Origin: Schwartzia succinivorans DSM 10502
GTDB taxonomy: Bacteria > Bacillota > Negativicutes > Selenomonadales > Selenomonadaceae
Reading direction: 5' to 3'
DNA: 64,000 bases
NCBI RefSeq assembly: GCF_900129225.1
Contig: NZ_FQUG01000004.1
Span: forward strand, 222,565-286,564
The notes under the pieces were generated by a model. That model was given only the letters and a program-made list of their open reading frames with translations, searched no databases and was not told where the DNA came from. Below, piece after piece: positions 1 to 9,214 of the stretch. Numbering within the stretch: the stretch's first letter is position 1; every line of letters starts with the position of its first letter. Position numbers and translations under genes: made by a program.

Positions 1-3000
1 TGTCAGCTCATCCTTACAGCGCTGCAGCCACTTCTGATAGAGTATTTCCGTGGAGCCTGCTTCCATCTCGTAGGGCTTCATGCGGTTTTTCACACGCACG
101 AGAAGGTCACCGTACACGATTGCCTTTGTTATGTCTGTCGAGCAGCTCCGTGTCATGTTGAAGGCATCCGTTTCGCTTGGACGTCCTATACATGCAAATA
201 CAGGAATCTGCGGATAGCCCGCGTCCTTCAGCGCCGCACGCATGAGATTGAGATAGTTTGTAGCCCGGCACGCGCCGCAGGTCTGGAACAGCATGACCGA
301 GGTATGCTCAGGGTCACACTGACCGCTCTTGATAGCGGCGAGAAGCTGTCCTACCACGACTATGCAGGGATAGCACATGTCGTTATGGATATATCTGAGT
401 CCCAAATCTATCGCTGTTTTCTCAGGCATATCAGGGATTACGAGATTATATCCGTGTCTGTTCAGCGCGGTTTTAAGAAGCTCAAACTGAACAGGCGCCA
501 TCTGCGGAGCAAGTATGGTATGCGTTTTACGGCATTCCTTTGTGAAGTGCGGACGCTCAGCAGGTTTTACAGGCTCATAGGGTGCTGCTTTTCTTCTTGA
601 AAGCGCCGCAAGAAGCGAGCGGACACGAATACGCGCCGCACCGAGGTTCGAGACCTCGTCCAGCTTTATCATGGTATAAAGACGGTTGTGGGATTCAAGT
701 ATAGACTTGACCTGCCCAGTGGTGATTGCATCCAGGCCACAGCCGAAGGAGCTGAACTGAATCAGGGTGATGTTGTCATGCTCTGCCGCAAAGCTTGCCG
801 CATGGTAGAGGCGCGCATGATAGCTCCACTGATTGACGATATCCAGCGGATCACCCTTGACAGGGATATGGTAGACCATATCCTCAGAGAGCACCGCCAG
901 TCCATAGGACTGAATCATCTCAGGAATACCGTGGTTAATCTCCGGGTCAATATGATACGGACGGCCAACAAGAAGAACTGCCGGGATATGCTCCTCCTCA
1001 ATCTTCTTGAGTATTTTCCTTCCATATTTTTCTACATCATTTTTGTAATATCTAAGCTCAATATATGCAGCGTCAACTGCATCTGCTATTTCTTCCTTAG
1101 GTATGCCAATAACAGAAAGCTCTTCCGTCAGACGCTTTACAAGCCGTGCCGGGTCATTGATTGGCAGGAACGGCTGCAGGAAGGTAATTCCTTTTTCCTT
1201 GAGGATGTCCATGTTGCCACGGATATTTTCCGCGTAGGAAGCAACTACAGGACAGTTGTAATGGTTGTCCCCCGGATGGAATTTGTCCTCCATGTTATAG
1301 GGTATGCACGGATAGAAAATGGTTTTGACGTCCTTTTCTACCAGATTCATTATATGGCCGTGCACCAGCTTGGCAGGATAGCAGAGGGAATCCGACGGAA
1401 CTGTCGCCATTCCCTTGAAGTATGTTTTTGCCGTTGTTTTATCCGACAGAACTACCTCATAGCCCAGCATAGTGAAGAAGGTAAACCAGAATGGATAATC
1501 CTCGTACATGTTGAGAACGCGCGGTATTCCGATCTGACCGCGTTTCGGATGCGCCAACGGTTTGTAATATTCAAAGAGACGATGATACTTATATTCGTAG
1601 ATATTGGGAGCCTTGTCGTCCCTGCGCTCCTGCCCTGCTCCACGCTCGCAGCGGTTTCCGGTGAAGTACCGTGTTCCGTCGGCAAAGGTGGACATGGTTA
1701 CGAGGCACTGGTTGCCGCATCCGTGACAGTGATAGGATTTCGTATCTACGGTAAATGAATCAAGCTCAGCTTCGGAAAGAAGGGTTGATTTTGTATTTCC
1801 CGATTCCAATGCCAAAATCGCAGCGCCGTATGCGCCCATAAGTCCTGCAATATCCGGTCTGATAACCTCACGGTGCAGAAGCCCCTCCATGGAACGCAGA
1901 ACCGCGTCGTTATAGAATGTACCGCCCTGAACAACGATATGCTCTCCGAGACTGTCCACATCACGGAGCTGCATCACTTTGAACAAGGCATTTTTTATGA
2001 CAGACAGAGCTATGCCCGCGGAAATGTCGCTGACATCCGCGCCTTCCTTCTGTGCCTGTTTTACTCTGGAATTCATGAATACGGTACAGCGTGTACCCAA
2101 ATCCACAGGCTCACGGGAGTCGATTGCTTTCTTTGCAAATTCCTCGGAGGTCATACCGAGTCCCTGGGCGAAATTCTGAATAAACGAGCCGCAGCCTGCG
2201 GAGCATGCCTCGTTTAATGTTATATTTCCGATATTGCCGTCATTGACGAAGAAGCATTTCATATCCTGTCCGCCAATGTCCATTACAAATGTGACATCAG
2301 GACAGAATTCCTGAGCCGCACGAAGATGGGCGAAGGTCTCAACCTCGCCTGCGTCAGCGTGGACAGCGGCTTTTACTATGCCTTCTCCGTAGCCTGTGGT
2401 CAGCACGGAGGCAACATACTGCTTTTCTGTCTTCGTCTTATAGAAGTTTTTCAGCTCTTCAATCACGGACTTCAACGGAGAACCGCCGTTGCTGCCGTAA
2501 GCCGTGTAAAGAAGCTCTTTATTTTTTCCGATAACAGCAAGCTTCGTAGTAGTCGAGCCTGCATCAATACCAAGGTAAAGCGGTCCCTCATAGGACGCAA
2601 AATCTCCCTTAGGTACACGGTTTTTGTCATGGCGTGCCTTGAAGGCCCTGTATTCTTCATCATTGTTGAATAATACAAAGGTCGAATTGTGGTGGTCCAT
2701 GACAACGTCATTGCGCACCTTTTCTATGCTCTCTGTAAGATGGCTGATATCCAGCACCTTGCTCTCATCCGAAAGTGCTGCTCCAACCGCAACAAAATAA
2801 CAGCCGTCCTTTACCTCGACGACATCATCAGGTTCAAGATTAAGCGTTTCAATAAAACGCTTTCTGAGGGCAGACAGGAAATAAAGCGGCCCGCCAAGGA
2901 AAGCGATGTTGCCTGCGATAGGACGTCCCTGAGCAAGGTTTCCTATAGTCTGATTGACAACAGCCTGAAAGATTGAAAGAGCTATGTCTGCTTTTTCAGC

Positions 3001-3537
3001 GCCGTCATTTATCAATGCCTGAATGTCTGTTTTTGCAAATACACCGCAGCGTGACGCAATCGTATAGACCTGCTTGCCCTTTTCCGCCAGCGCATTAAGT
3101 CCTGAAGCATCTGTGGAAAGAAGTGCCGCCATGTGGTCGATAAAAGCGCCCGTTCCTCCGGCGCACACTCCGTTCATGCGCTGCTCGGACGCGCGTCCGA
3201 AATATGTAATCTTTGCGTCCTCGCCGCCCAGCTCTACTGCAGTATCCGTCTCAGGAATCAGCGATTTGACCGCTGAAGCACACGCTACGACCTCCTGCAC
3301 AAAAGGAAGACCTACACGCTGGGCTACACCCATACCCGCTGACCCTGTCAGAGCAAAAGAAAAACGCTGTCCCCCGACAACGTCACGCAGAGCAGTCAAA
3401 TTGTCATGTAAAGCCTTGCTAATCTCAGAAAAATGGCGTTCATAGGTTTTGTAGACTATTTCCTTTGCCTGATTCAGCACGACAACCTTTATTGTCGTCG
3501 AACCGATATCAATACCTACGTTTAATGCCGCTCCCAT
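1..3537 (-). CDS. 2-hydroxyacyl-CoA dehydratase activase-like protein (BadF/BcrA + DUF2229), C-terminus beyond the window
   Basis: This frame stays open from an ATG at 3537 to base 1, giving 1179 residues with no stop. The family is usually near 1400 residues, so the C-terminus is missing. Two actin-like ATPase modules are visible. The first has DIGSTT at residue 10 and MNGVCAGGTGAF near 120. The second has GIDAGSTTTK near 325, DIGGQDMK near 420 and NEACSAGCGSF near 445. A cysteine cluster CHGCGNQC lies near 605 and a DUF2229-type region begins near 670. Known relatives are ATP-dependent electron activators of radical dehydratases, with a 4Fe-4S cluster bound between subunits. Fused double-module proteins like this are common in anaerobic Firmicutes, but their substrate is mostly unknown. 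AGGTGG lies 13 nt before the ATG. No dehydratase subunit gene is in view. Confidence 0.9.
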   Translation of the reverse strand, partial: MGAALNVGIDIGSTTIKVVVLNQAKEIVYKTYERHFSEISKALHDNLTALRDVVGGQRFSFALTGSAGMGVAQRVGLPFVQEVVACASAVKSLIPETDTAVELGGEDAKITYFGRASEQRMNGVCAGGTGAFIDHMAALLSTDASGLNALAEKGKQVYTIASRCGVFAKTDIQALINDGAEKADIALSIFQAVVNQTIGNLAQGRPIAGNIAFLGGPLYFLSALRKRFIETLNLEPDDVVEVKDGCYFVAVGAALSDESKVLDISHLTESIEKVRNDVVMDHHNSTFVLFNNDEEYRAFKARHDKNRVPKGDFASYEGPLYLGIDAGSTTTKLAVIGKNKELLYTAYGSNGGSPLKSVIEELKNFYKTKTEKQYVASVLTTGYGEGIVKAAVHADAGEVETFAHLRAAQEFCPDVTFVMDIGGQDMKCFFVNDGNIGNITLNEACSAGCGSFIQNFAQGLGMTSEEFAKKAIDSREPVDLGTRCTVFMNSRVKQAQKEGADVSDISAGIALSVIKNALFKVMQLRDVDSLGEHIVVQGGTFYNDAVLRSMEGLLHREVIRPDIAGLMGAYGAAILALESGNTKSTLLSEAELDSFTVDTKSYHCHGCGNQCLVTMSTFADGTRYFTGNRCERGAGQERRDDKAPNIYEYKYHRLFEYYKPLAHPKRGQIGIPRVLNMYEDYPFWFTFFTMLGYEVVLSDKTTAKTYFKGMATVPSDSLCYPAKLVHGHIMNLVEKDVKTIFYPCIPYNMEDKFHPGDNHYNCPVVASYAENIRGNMDILKEKGITFLQPFLPINDPARLVKRLTEELSVIGIPKEEIADAVDAAYIELRYYKNDVEKYGRKILKKIEEEHIPAVLLVGRPYHIDPEINHGIPEMIQSYGLAVLSEDMVYHIPVKGDPLDIVNQWSYHARLYHAASFAAEHDNITLIQFSSFGCGLDAITTGQVKSILESHNRLYTMIKLDEVSNLGAARIRVRSLLAALSRRKAAPYEPVKPAERPHFTKECRKTHTILAPQMAPVQFELLKTALNRHGYNLVIPDMPEKTAIDLGLRYIHNDMCYPCIVVVGQLLAAIKSGQCDPEHTSVMLFQTCGACRATNYLNLMRAALKDAGYPQIPVFACIGRPSETDAFNMTRSCSTDITKAIVYGDLLVRVKNRMKPYEMEAGSTEILYQKWLQRCKDELT

Positions 3538-3687
3538 GGGAAAAATAACACCACCTGATTTGTTTCTAACCCGATTGTATCCGGAATAATTATCCCGCCC
3601 GCTTCCCGCGGGCGGACTACATAATCAAAGAATTTAAGAAATTCTCAGCCTTTAAATGAAAATCAGCTGAATTTCATTTACGTAAAC

Positions 3688-3693
3688 ATTATA
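3688..3693 (-). promoter_or_regulatory. possible -10 element for the activase gene
   Basis: TATAAT reads on the minus strand about 150 nt before the activase ATG. No convincing -35 lies 16-18 nt upstream, so this is tentative. The leader between it and the gene holds a GC-rich 8-bp inverted repeat (about 3597-3616) without a U-tract. That repeat could be an RNA hairpin, not a terminator. Confidence 0.3.
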
Positions 3694-3720
3694 GCGCAAA
3701 ATGCCTATATTTTCTATGAT

Positions 3721-4701
3721 TTATTTTTTATTCAGGAAACCTGCGCCAAATACCTTGATTGTATAGTAAAAGCCAATCAGGAACGGTATATATTCGGCAA
3801 TAAATCTCCAGCAGACAGCAACAATTCCAACAGTTCCTGCCGGTACAATATCCGTAAAGAGCAAAACAAAGCCGCCCTCTGCTATGCCCGAGCCTCCCGG
3901 CGTAGGCATGAAATACAGGAGCATATTGAGGAAAATCATTTTTCCCATTACGGCATACCAGTCAGCATCCGTAACGCCAAGTCCAAGCATGAGGCACGGC
4001 ACTATGGCGTAAATGGCGATAAGCGAAAGGCCTGATTCGAGAAACACGAGAAGCATCGCCCACGGTGAAGCGTAAAGAAGACGTACTGCGTTCTGCGTGT
4101 CACGATAGCCTTTAAGGAATGTTCTGCGGCGTGCAGGCGACAGTTTTTTTGCGATGCGCACTGCAATCTTATTCAGCATTTTGGATTTCATTCCAAGAAT
4201 CAAAAATAAGATAATAAGAAAGGCCGCAATAGATATTCCTGCCAGATATTCGTTCGATACTCCCGGAAGTATATGAGAGTCATGCATGAAGATGAACGGC
4301 AGACAGAGAATAAGGAACAGGATTGACACGACTGTCCGCACGAACACCAATACTGTTGCCTTTCCTGTCGGTACTCCCGCATGCCGCAAAAACATGAGCT
4401 GGGCAACGGCTCCGCCTGTTGCTCCCGGCGTCAGCAGCGCAAGGAAATAGTTGCCGAACACGACCTGAACAGCTTCACCAAGAGTGATTTCCTCATGGGA
4501 TATATGCACAAGATGCATAAGCCTGCTGCCATCAAGGAACAGACCTATTGATACGCATAATACCGCCAGTGCCAATGACCACGGCTGAAACACTGTTAAA
4601 TTCGTAAGCGTATGGATATCCACGGTGAAATAAATAACCGAACCGGATATAACAAGCACCAGCAATATAAGTATTGCGAGACGCTTATAGAAATTACTCA
4701 T
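3721..4701 (-). CDS. UPF0104 / lysylphosphatidylglycerol-synthase-TM-type flippase-like membrane protein
   Basis: The 326-residue protein is almost entirely hydrophobic, with about eight predicted membrane segments. Conserved-looking motifs include GNYFLALLTPGATGGAVAQL near residue 90 and FMPTPGGSGIAEGGF near 265. These match the family of integral membrane proteins related to the flippase domain of MprF. Family members are implicated in moving lipids or lipid-linked molecules across the inner membrane, but the cargo here cannot be read from sequence. AAGGAG sits a few bases before the ATG. The gene follows queC after 26 nt and is probably the last gene of the long run that begins at def. Confidence 0.8.
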   Translation of the reverse strand: MSNFYKRLAILILLVLVISGSVIYFTVDIHTLTNLTVFQPWSLALAVLCVSIGLFLDGSRLMHLVHISHEEITLGEAVQVVFGNYFLALLTPGATGGAVAQLMFLRHAGVPTGKATVLVFVRTVVSILFLILCLPFIFMHDSHILPGVSNEYLAGISIAAFLIILFLILGMKSKMLNKIAVRIAKKLSPARRRTFLKGYRDTQNAVRLLYASPWAMLLVFLESGLSLIAIYAIVPCLMLGLGVTDADWYAVMGKMIFLNMLLYFMPTPGGSGIAEGGFVLLFTDIVPAGTVGIVAVCWRFIAEYIPFLIGFYYTIKVFGAGFLNKK

Positions 4702-4727
4702 CCACGAAAGCTCCTTAACAGAGAAAT

Positions 4728-5408
4728 TTATTTCTGAATTTCATAGGGTACGGGATCATTGACTCCTGCTTCCTCAAAGCCGCGCAGTCTCAGTCTGCAG
4801 CTGTCGCAGACACCGCACGCCTTCTCGCCGCCTTTATAGCAGCTGTGCGTGTATTCAAGCGGAGCATGAAGCTTCGTTCCCAAAAGTACGATTTCCTTCT
4901 TTGACAAGTCCTGCAGCGGTGTTTCGATTGTAATGCCTTTATGCTCCACCGCCGTAGCTCTTGTGGCGTAATTTGCCAAATCCTGGAATTTGGCGATAAA
5001 TTCCGGTCTGCAGTCAGGATATCCAGAATAATCCACTGCGTTTACACCGATAAATACATGCTGCGCTCCGAGAACCTCCGCATATCCCATAGCATAGCTG
5101 AGGAAAATCAGATTCCTTGCAGGAACATAGGTGATTGGAACATCCTCACGGTCAGGATTGCCTGCCGGAACGTCTATATTCTCGTCCGTAAGCGCCGAGC
5201 CGCCGATGGCATCCATATTCGTCTCTATGATTAAGTGTCTTTTTACACCGAAATGCTTTGCAACCTTTTTGGCACTTTCAAGCTCTATGTTATGACGCTG
5301 ATGGTAGTTGAAGCTTATAGGATAGAGCTCCATGCCTTTGCTGTGAGCCACAGCCATGCAAACCGTCGAATCAAGTCCTCCTGAAAGGAGAACAACTGCC
5401 TTTTCCAT
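4728..5408 (-). CDS. queC: 7-cyano-7-deazaguanine synthase
   Basis: QueC converts 7-carboxy-7-deazaguanine to preQ0 using ATP and ammonia, in queuosine biosynthesis. The N-terminus holds the PP-loop motif LLSGGLDSTV. The C-terminus carries the zinc-binding cysteines in SCYKGGEKACGVCDSC, and all four are visible. The internal ATG at 5408 is chosen because AGGGGG lies 6 nt before it. An in-frame ATG at 5426 would overlap the rpe stop (ATGA) but has no ribosome site of its own. The length of 226 residues is normal. queD, queE and queF are not in the window. The sense-codon spacing after rpe implies co-transcription. Confidence 0.95.
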   Translation of the reverse strand: MEKAVVLLSGGLDSTVCMAVAHSKGMELYPISFNYHQRHNIELESAKKVAKHFGVKRHLIIETNMDAIGGSALTDENIDVPAGNPDREDVPITYVPARNLIFLSYAMGYAEVLGAQHVFIGVNAVDYSGYPDCRPEFIAKFQDLANYATRATAVEHKGITIETPLQDLSKKEIVLLGTKLHAPLEYTHSCYKGGEKACGVCDSCRLRLRGFEEAGVNDPVPYEIQK

Positions 5409-5422
5409 ATTGAACCCCCTTG

Positions 5423-6067
5423 TCATCCGCGAAGCGAAGTGATTGCCGCTGCCAGATTGTCACTGCCGAAGACAGCCGAACCTGCTACAAGTACATTTGC
5501 TCCTGCCGCAATAACTTCTTTTGCTGTTGACGGATTTATTCCTCCATCAACCTCAATATCAAAATCCAGCTTACGCTCATTCATCATATCACGAAGCTGC
5601 TGTATTTTTCTGACCGTGGACGGAATGAATTTCTGTCCGCCAAAGCCCGGATTTACCGTCATGATAAGAACCATATCCAGTTCATCAAGAAGCGCGTCAG
5701 CCTCCGAAACCGAGGTTCCCGGATTGAGCGCAAGTCCTGCCTTCAGACCGTGAGCATGAATCTGCTGCACGATTCTGTGGGCGTGCTTTGCCGCCTCTGC
5801 ATGAAATGTGATTATGTCCGCGCCGGCTTTTGCAAACGCGTCAATCTGTGTTTCCGGATGCTCAACCATAAGATGCACATCAAAAACTTTTTCGGAATGC
5901 GGGCGAAGCTTTTCAACAACAGGAGAGCCCAGTGTGATGTTCGGTACGAAGGTGCCGTCCATTACATCAATATGAATGTAATCTGCTCCTGCTTTATCTA
6001 CTCGTTTAACCTCCTCACCCAATGCTGCGAAGTCTGCCGATAAAATTGATGGTGCTATATATATCAT
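5423..6067 (-). CDS. rpe: ribulose-phosphate 3-epimerase
   Basis: This TIM-barrel enzyme interconverts ribulose 5-phosphate and xylulose 5-phosphate in the pentose phosphate pathway. [17 protein letters not shown] opens the protein. The metal-site histidine and aspartate are in [16 protein letters not shown], the central loop is [12 protein letters not shown], and the second aspartate is in IEVDGGIN. The phosphate-binding end is [13 protein letters not shown]. The length of 214 residues is normal. AAGGAG precedes the ATG. It lies 11 nt after the PASTA kinase stop. In many Firmicutes the GTPase gene rsgA sits between these two genes, but it is absent here. Confidence 0.96.
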   Translation of the reverse strand: MIYIAPSILSADFAALGEEVKRVDKAGADYIHIDVMDGTFVPNITLGSPVVEKLRPHSEKVFDVHLMVEHPETQIDAFAKAGADIITFHAEAAKHAHRIVQQIHAHGLKAGLALNPGTSVSEADALLDELDMVLIMTVNPGFGGQKFIPSTVRKIQQLRDMMNERKLDFDIEVDGGINPSTAKEVIAAGANVLVAGSAVFGSDNLAAAITSLRG

Positions 6068-6078
6068 GTCTTTCTCCT

Positions 6079-7794
6079 TTAGTTATTGCTTTTTCCTGAT
6101 TCGTTCTGTTTGCTCGGCCCTGAGGACTGAGTCGTGTTTTCATTCTTCCCTGTTGAAGGAGCTTTTCCGTTCGATACTACGAAATCAATGCTTGTTCCTT
6201 CTTCAACAGAGGTGCCGTTTGGCGACTGGCTTATTATCGTGCCCGGCGCCTGTTTGCTGTTCTGCTTTGATACCGAGCCGACCTTGAGTCCAAGAGATTT
6301 CAGGCTTGATTTCGCTGCGTCGATAGTTCCGCCGGTAAAGTCAGGAACCTTAACGAGCTGAACCTTTTTGCCCTTGCTTACCGTGATATCAACGGATTTC
6401 CCCTTGTTGATTTTGCTTCCCGGCTGCGGGTCCTGGTCAAGAACAGTTCCAACGTCCTTATCTGATTCCTTCATGTAGACGCTGCCTACCACAAGTCCCA
6501 TCTTACGGAGCTTTTCTTCTACCGCGGATTTTGACAGTCCCTTCAGGTCAGGCATTGTAAGCTCTTCTCCGCCCTTGCTCACATATATGGTTATGACACG
6601 CTGCTCCTTAACTACAGAGCCTGCCTCCGGCGACTGCTTGGCAACCTGCCCTGCAGGCACATTCGCGTCATAGGTTTCCGCGATATTTACCCTGAGATTC
6701 TGTGCCTCCAAAAGCTGCTTTGCAAGAGCTACAGGACGTCCTGTAACATCAGGAACCGTAATCTCTGCCGAGCTCCAGAATTTGCCGAAGGAAAGGAATG
6801 CTCCAATGGCGAATCCCAATACGAGAACGGCAACTATGCTGAAGATAAATTTTCTTGATTTATAAACCGGTTGCTGTGGCTCTTCATCTTCTGCAATTTC
6901 AAGGTCAGCCTCGGTGACACGGGGCATCATCTGTGTGGCGAAGGGGTCAACCGCCGGTACTGTTTCCTGCTTAAAGCCAAGCAGGCGTTCAGTTGAGGCA
7001 ATATCCTCTGCCATTCCGCTGGCATCCGGTCTGTCGTTGGGGTCCTTCGACATTGCCTTGAAGACAATCGCTTCTACAACAGCAGGAATCTGTGCGTCAA
7101 TAGAGCGGATTGACCTCGGCTGGTCCTGAAGATGCTTCAGCGCAACGCTTACTGTTGTTTCTCCTGTAAACGGCAGGTGTCCCGTCAGCATCTCATAGAG
7201 AACAACGCCGAGAGAATATACATCGGATTTGGGAGTTATCTTCGTTCCCTTTGCCTGCTCAGGCGAAAAATAATGAACAGAGCCGACTACATTTCCGTTA
7301 TAGGTCATAGTCGTTGATGTAACTGCTCTTGCTATTCCAAAGTCTGCTACCTTGACACGCCCGTCCTGCATTACAAGGATATTATGCGGTTTAACGTCAC
7401 AGTGTACCAGATTATTTTTGTGCGCGTGGGACAATGCCTCTGCAATTTCCTTTGCAATCTTCAAGGATTCGGGAATAGACAGATGGCCTTCTCTCGTTAT
7501 CTTATCCTTAAGAGTCTCGCCATCAACATATTCCATAACGATATAGTGCATTCCGTCCTCTACACCGACATCGTAGATGTTGACTATGTTCGGATGGGAA
7601 AGACGCGCCGCGCCCTGTGCCTCCATCTGGAATTTTGCCAAGAATTCTTTATCTCCTGCAAGCTGTGCATGCAGAATTTTTACAGCAACCACGCGGTCAA
7701 GAATTTTATCGTGTGCTTTATACACATCTGCCATACCGCCACCGCCGATGCGTTCAAGAATCTCATATCGATTGTCCAAAACGCCCTGTAACAT
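6079..7794 (-). CDS. prkC: PASTA-domain eukaryotic-type Ser/Thr protein kinase
   Basis: This membrane kinase senses cell-wall fragments and phosphorylates wall-growth and division proteins. Residues 1 to about 265 form a Hanks-type kinase: a Gly-rich loop [13 protein letters not shown], the lysine in VAVKIL, the catalytic loop HCDVKPHNI, and ADFGIARAV with an activation loop containing [12 protein letters not shown]. One membrane segment lies near residues 317-340. Three PASTA repeats follow (about 343-410, 411-480, 482-550), and then a Ser/Asn-rich tail. HCDVKPHN replaces the more usual HRDVKPHN, so this is a non-RD kinase. It is the last wall gene of the fhaA-to-kinase run. The name PrkC/StkP is by family only. 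AGGAGG lies 8 nt before the ATG. Confidence 0.95.
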   Translation of the reverse strand: MLQGVLDNRYEILERIGGGGMADVYKAHDKILDRVVAVKILHAQLAGDKEFLAKFQMEAQGAARLSHPNIVNIYDVGVEDGMHYIVMEYVDGETLKDKITREGHLSIPESLKIAKEIAEALSHAHKNNLVHCDVKPHNILVMQDGRVKVADFGIARAVTSTTMTYNGNVVGSVHYFSPEQAKGTKITPKSDVYSLGVVLYEMLTGHLPFTGETTVSVALKHLQDQPRSIRSIDAQIPAVVEAIVFKAMSKDPNDRPDASGMAEDIASTERLLGFKQETVPAVDPFATQMMPRVTEADLEIAEDEEPQQPVYKSRKFIFSIVAVLVLGFAIGAFLSFGKFWSSAEITVPDVTGRPVALAKQLLEAQNLRVNIAETYDANVPAGQVAKQSPEAGSVVKEQRVITIYVSKGGEELTMPDLKGLSKSAVEEKLRKMGLVVGSVYMKESDKDVGTVLDQDPQPGSKINKGKSVDITVSKGKKVQLVKVPDFTGGTIDAAKSSLKSLGLKVGSVSKQNSKQAPGTIISQSPNGTSVEEGTSIDFVVSNGKAPSTGKNENTTQSSGPSKQNESGKSNN

Positions 7795-7807
7795 GGTTGT
7801 ATCCTCC

Positions 7808-9214
7808 TTACATCATTTGCAAAATCAAATCGCGGACAATAGGAGCAGCCACACTGCCGCCACCGCCGCCGTTTTCTATCAAAACAGCGAATGCTGTCTT
7901 TTTTCCTTTTATTACTGCCGTTCCAATGAACCAGGCATGATCACTGCCTGACGCATTTTCCGCGGTTCCTGTCTTTCCCGTGACGCGAACTCCGTCAACA
8001 TAGGCCGCTGTTCCTGTACCTTCACGGACAACAGCCTCCATATAGGAATTTATGATTTTTGCCTCCGACCTGGGAATACTTCCCTTCCACGCCGTCGGCA
8101 TTGTTTTAGAGGTTCTTATTCCCTTGGGAGAGATTATCTCGTCGACCAGATAGGGCTTCATGATTTTACCTTCATTTACAAAGCCCTCCGCCAGCATAGC
8201 CATAGCCATCGGTGTAACCAGAAGCTTGCTTTGGCCTATGCCAATCTGTGCCAGCTCTCCCGGCGACAATGAGTCAAAATCAGGAAGCTCCGCAAGGTGA
8301 CTCTCTATATCTCCGGAAAGTGTTTCATCAAAGGAAACGCCTGAAAACATTTCTTTAAGTCCGCCTTTTCCCAGTCGGCCTGCAAGTGTTCCGAAGGTAA
8401 CATTGCAGGATTCTGTCAGCGCATCCTTAAGCGTTACCCTGCCATGCACCTCTCCGTGGCTTTCAGCGATTGTATATCCGCCGCCCACGTCCAAAACACC
8501 GCTGCAATCGAAGACCTCATCAGTCTTCACCCTGCCGTCCTTCAAGGCATAGGCCGCAACCAGCGGCTTTATTGTGGAGCCTGGCGGATAAAGCCCCTGA
8601 ACCGCACGGTTCAGAAGAACGCTGTCCTTATCTGTTGATATTTCATCCCAATGCTCTGCGGCATCCTCCGGGTTAAAGGACGGTGAGCTTGCCATGACGA
8701 GCACTGCTCCGGTATCGGCATCCAAAACCACGACAGCGCCCTTTCTTCCGCCAAGCGCTTCGTAGGCTGTCTGCTGAAGCTCGGCATCAATAGTCAGCTT
8801 TACGGTGCTGCCGGATGAATCCGAAAAAAGCTGCGCCATCGGGCCCATATGACTGTCGGCTGCGGACCGCCCTGTAAGGGCCATAGCCGCATAATGCTCG
8901 ATTCCGGCAGAGCCGGTCTCAACTCCGACATATCCTGTTACAGGTTCCGCAGCTTCCCCGTAAGGGTAGCTTCTTACGCCATCATCTGTTTTCGCAAGGG
9001 TTCTTCCCTTGCTGTCAACAATACTTCCTCTGGAAATACCTGATATCTCCTGAAGACCTCTTGAGTTAAGCGGATGATGTGTAAGCATCTGACCTTCTGC
9101 AATTTCAATATATAAAATATAGCAAAACAGACAAAGCAGCATACCTATGAGTATCCATGCTGTCTGAAGTATATTTCTTCTGATGGAATCGCTCGGTTTA
9201 CCCGACACGTTCAT
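7808..9214 (-). CDS. pbpA: class B penicillin-binding protein (PbpA/PBP2-type transpeptidase)
   Basis: This is a 468-residue bitopic transpeptidase that crosslinks peptidoglycan in the periplasm. An N-terminal membrane segment lies near residues 13-35. The active-site serine is in PPGSTIKP (SxxK), the second motif is SCN in TESCNVTFG, and the third is KTG in RVTGKTGTAENASG. Its small dimerisation region and compact size resemble the PbpA proteins encoded next to rodA and Ser/Thr kinases, rather than large cell-division FtsI. It overlaps the ftsW/rodA-like gene by 17 bp, the expected pairing of a SEDS polymerase with its cognate class B PBP. The exact subclass (elongation or division) is inferred from context. 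Confidence 0.92.
   Translation of the reverse strand: MNVSGKPSDSIRRNILQTAWILIGMLLCLFCYILYIEIAEGQMLTHHPLNSRGLQEISGISRGSIVDSKGRTLAKTDDGVRSYPYGEAAEPVTGYVGVETGSAGIEHYAAMALTGRSAADSHMGPMAQLFSDSSGSTVKLTIDAELQQTAYEALGGRKGAVVVLDADTGAVLVMASSPSFNPEDAAEHWDEISTDKDSVLLNRAVQGLYPPGSTIKPLVAAYALKDGRVKTDEVFDCSGVLDVGGGYTIAESHGEVHGRVTLKDALTESCNVTFGTLAGRLGKGGLKEMFSGVSFDETLSGDIESHLAELPDFDSLSPGELAQIGIGQSKLLVTPMAMAMLAEGFVNEGKIMKPYLVDEIISPKGIRTSKTMPTAWKGSIPRSEAKIINSYMEAVVREGTGTAAYVDGVRVTGKTGTAENASGSDHAWFIGTAVIKGKKTAFAVLIENGGGGGSVAAPIVRDLILQMM

Noticed and set aside
688-1758. 356-codon plus-strand open frame inside the activase-like gene
   Set aside because: The minus-strand frame carries two ATPase modules and continues without stop; the plus frame is a shadow.
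3597-3616. GC-rich hairpin before the activase gene as a terminator
   Set aside because: No U-tract follows on either strand, so it is noted only as a leader hairpin.
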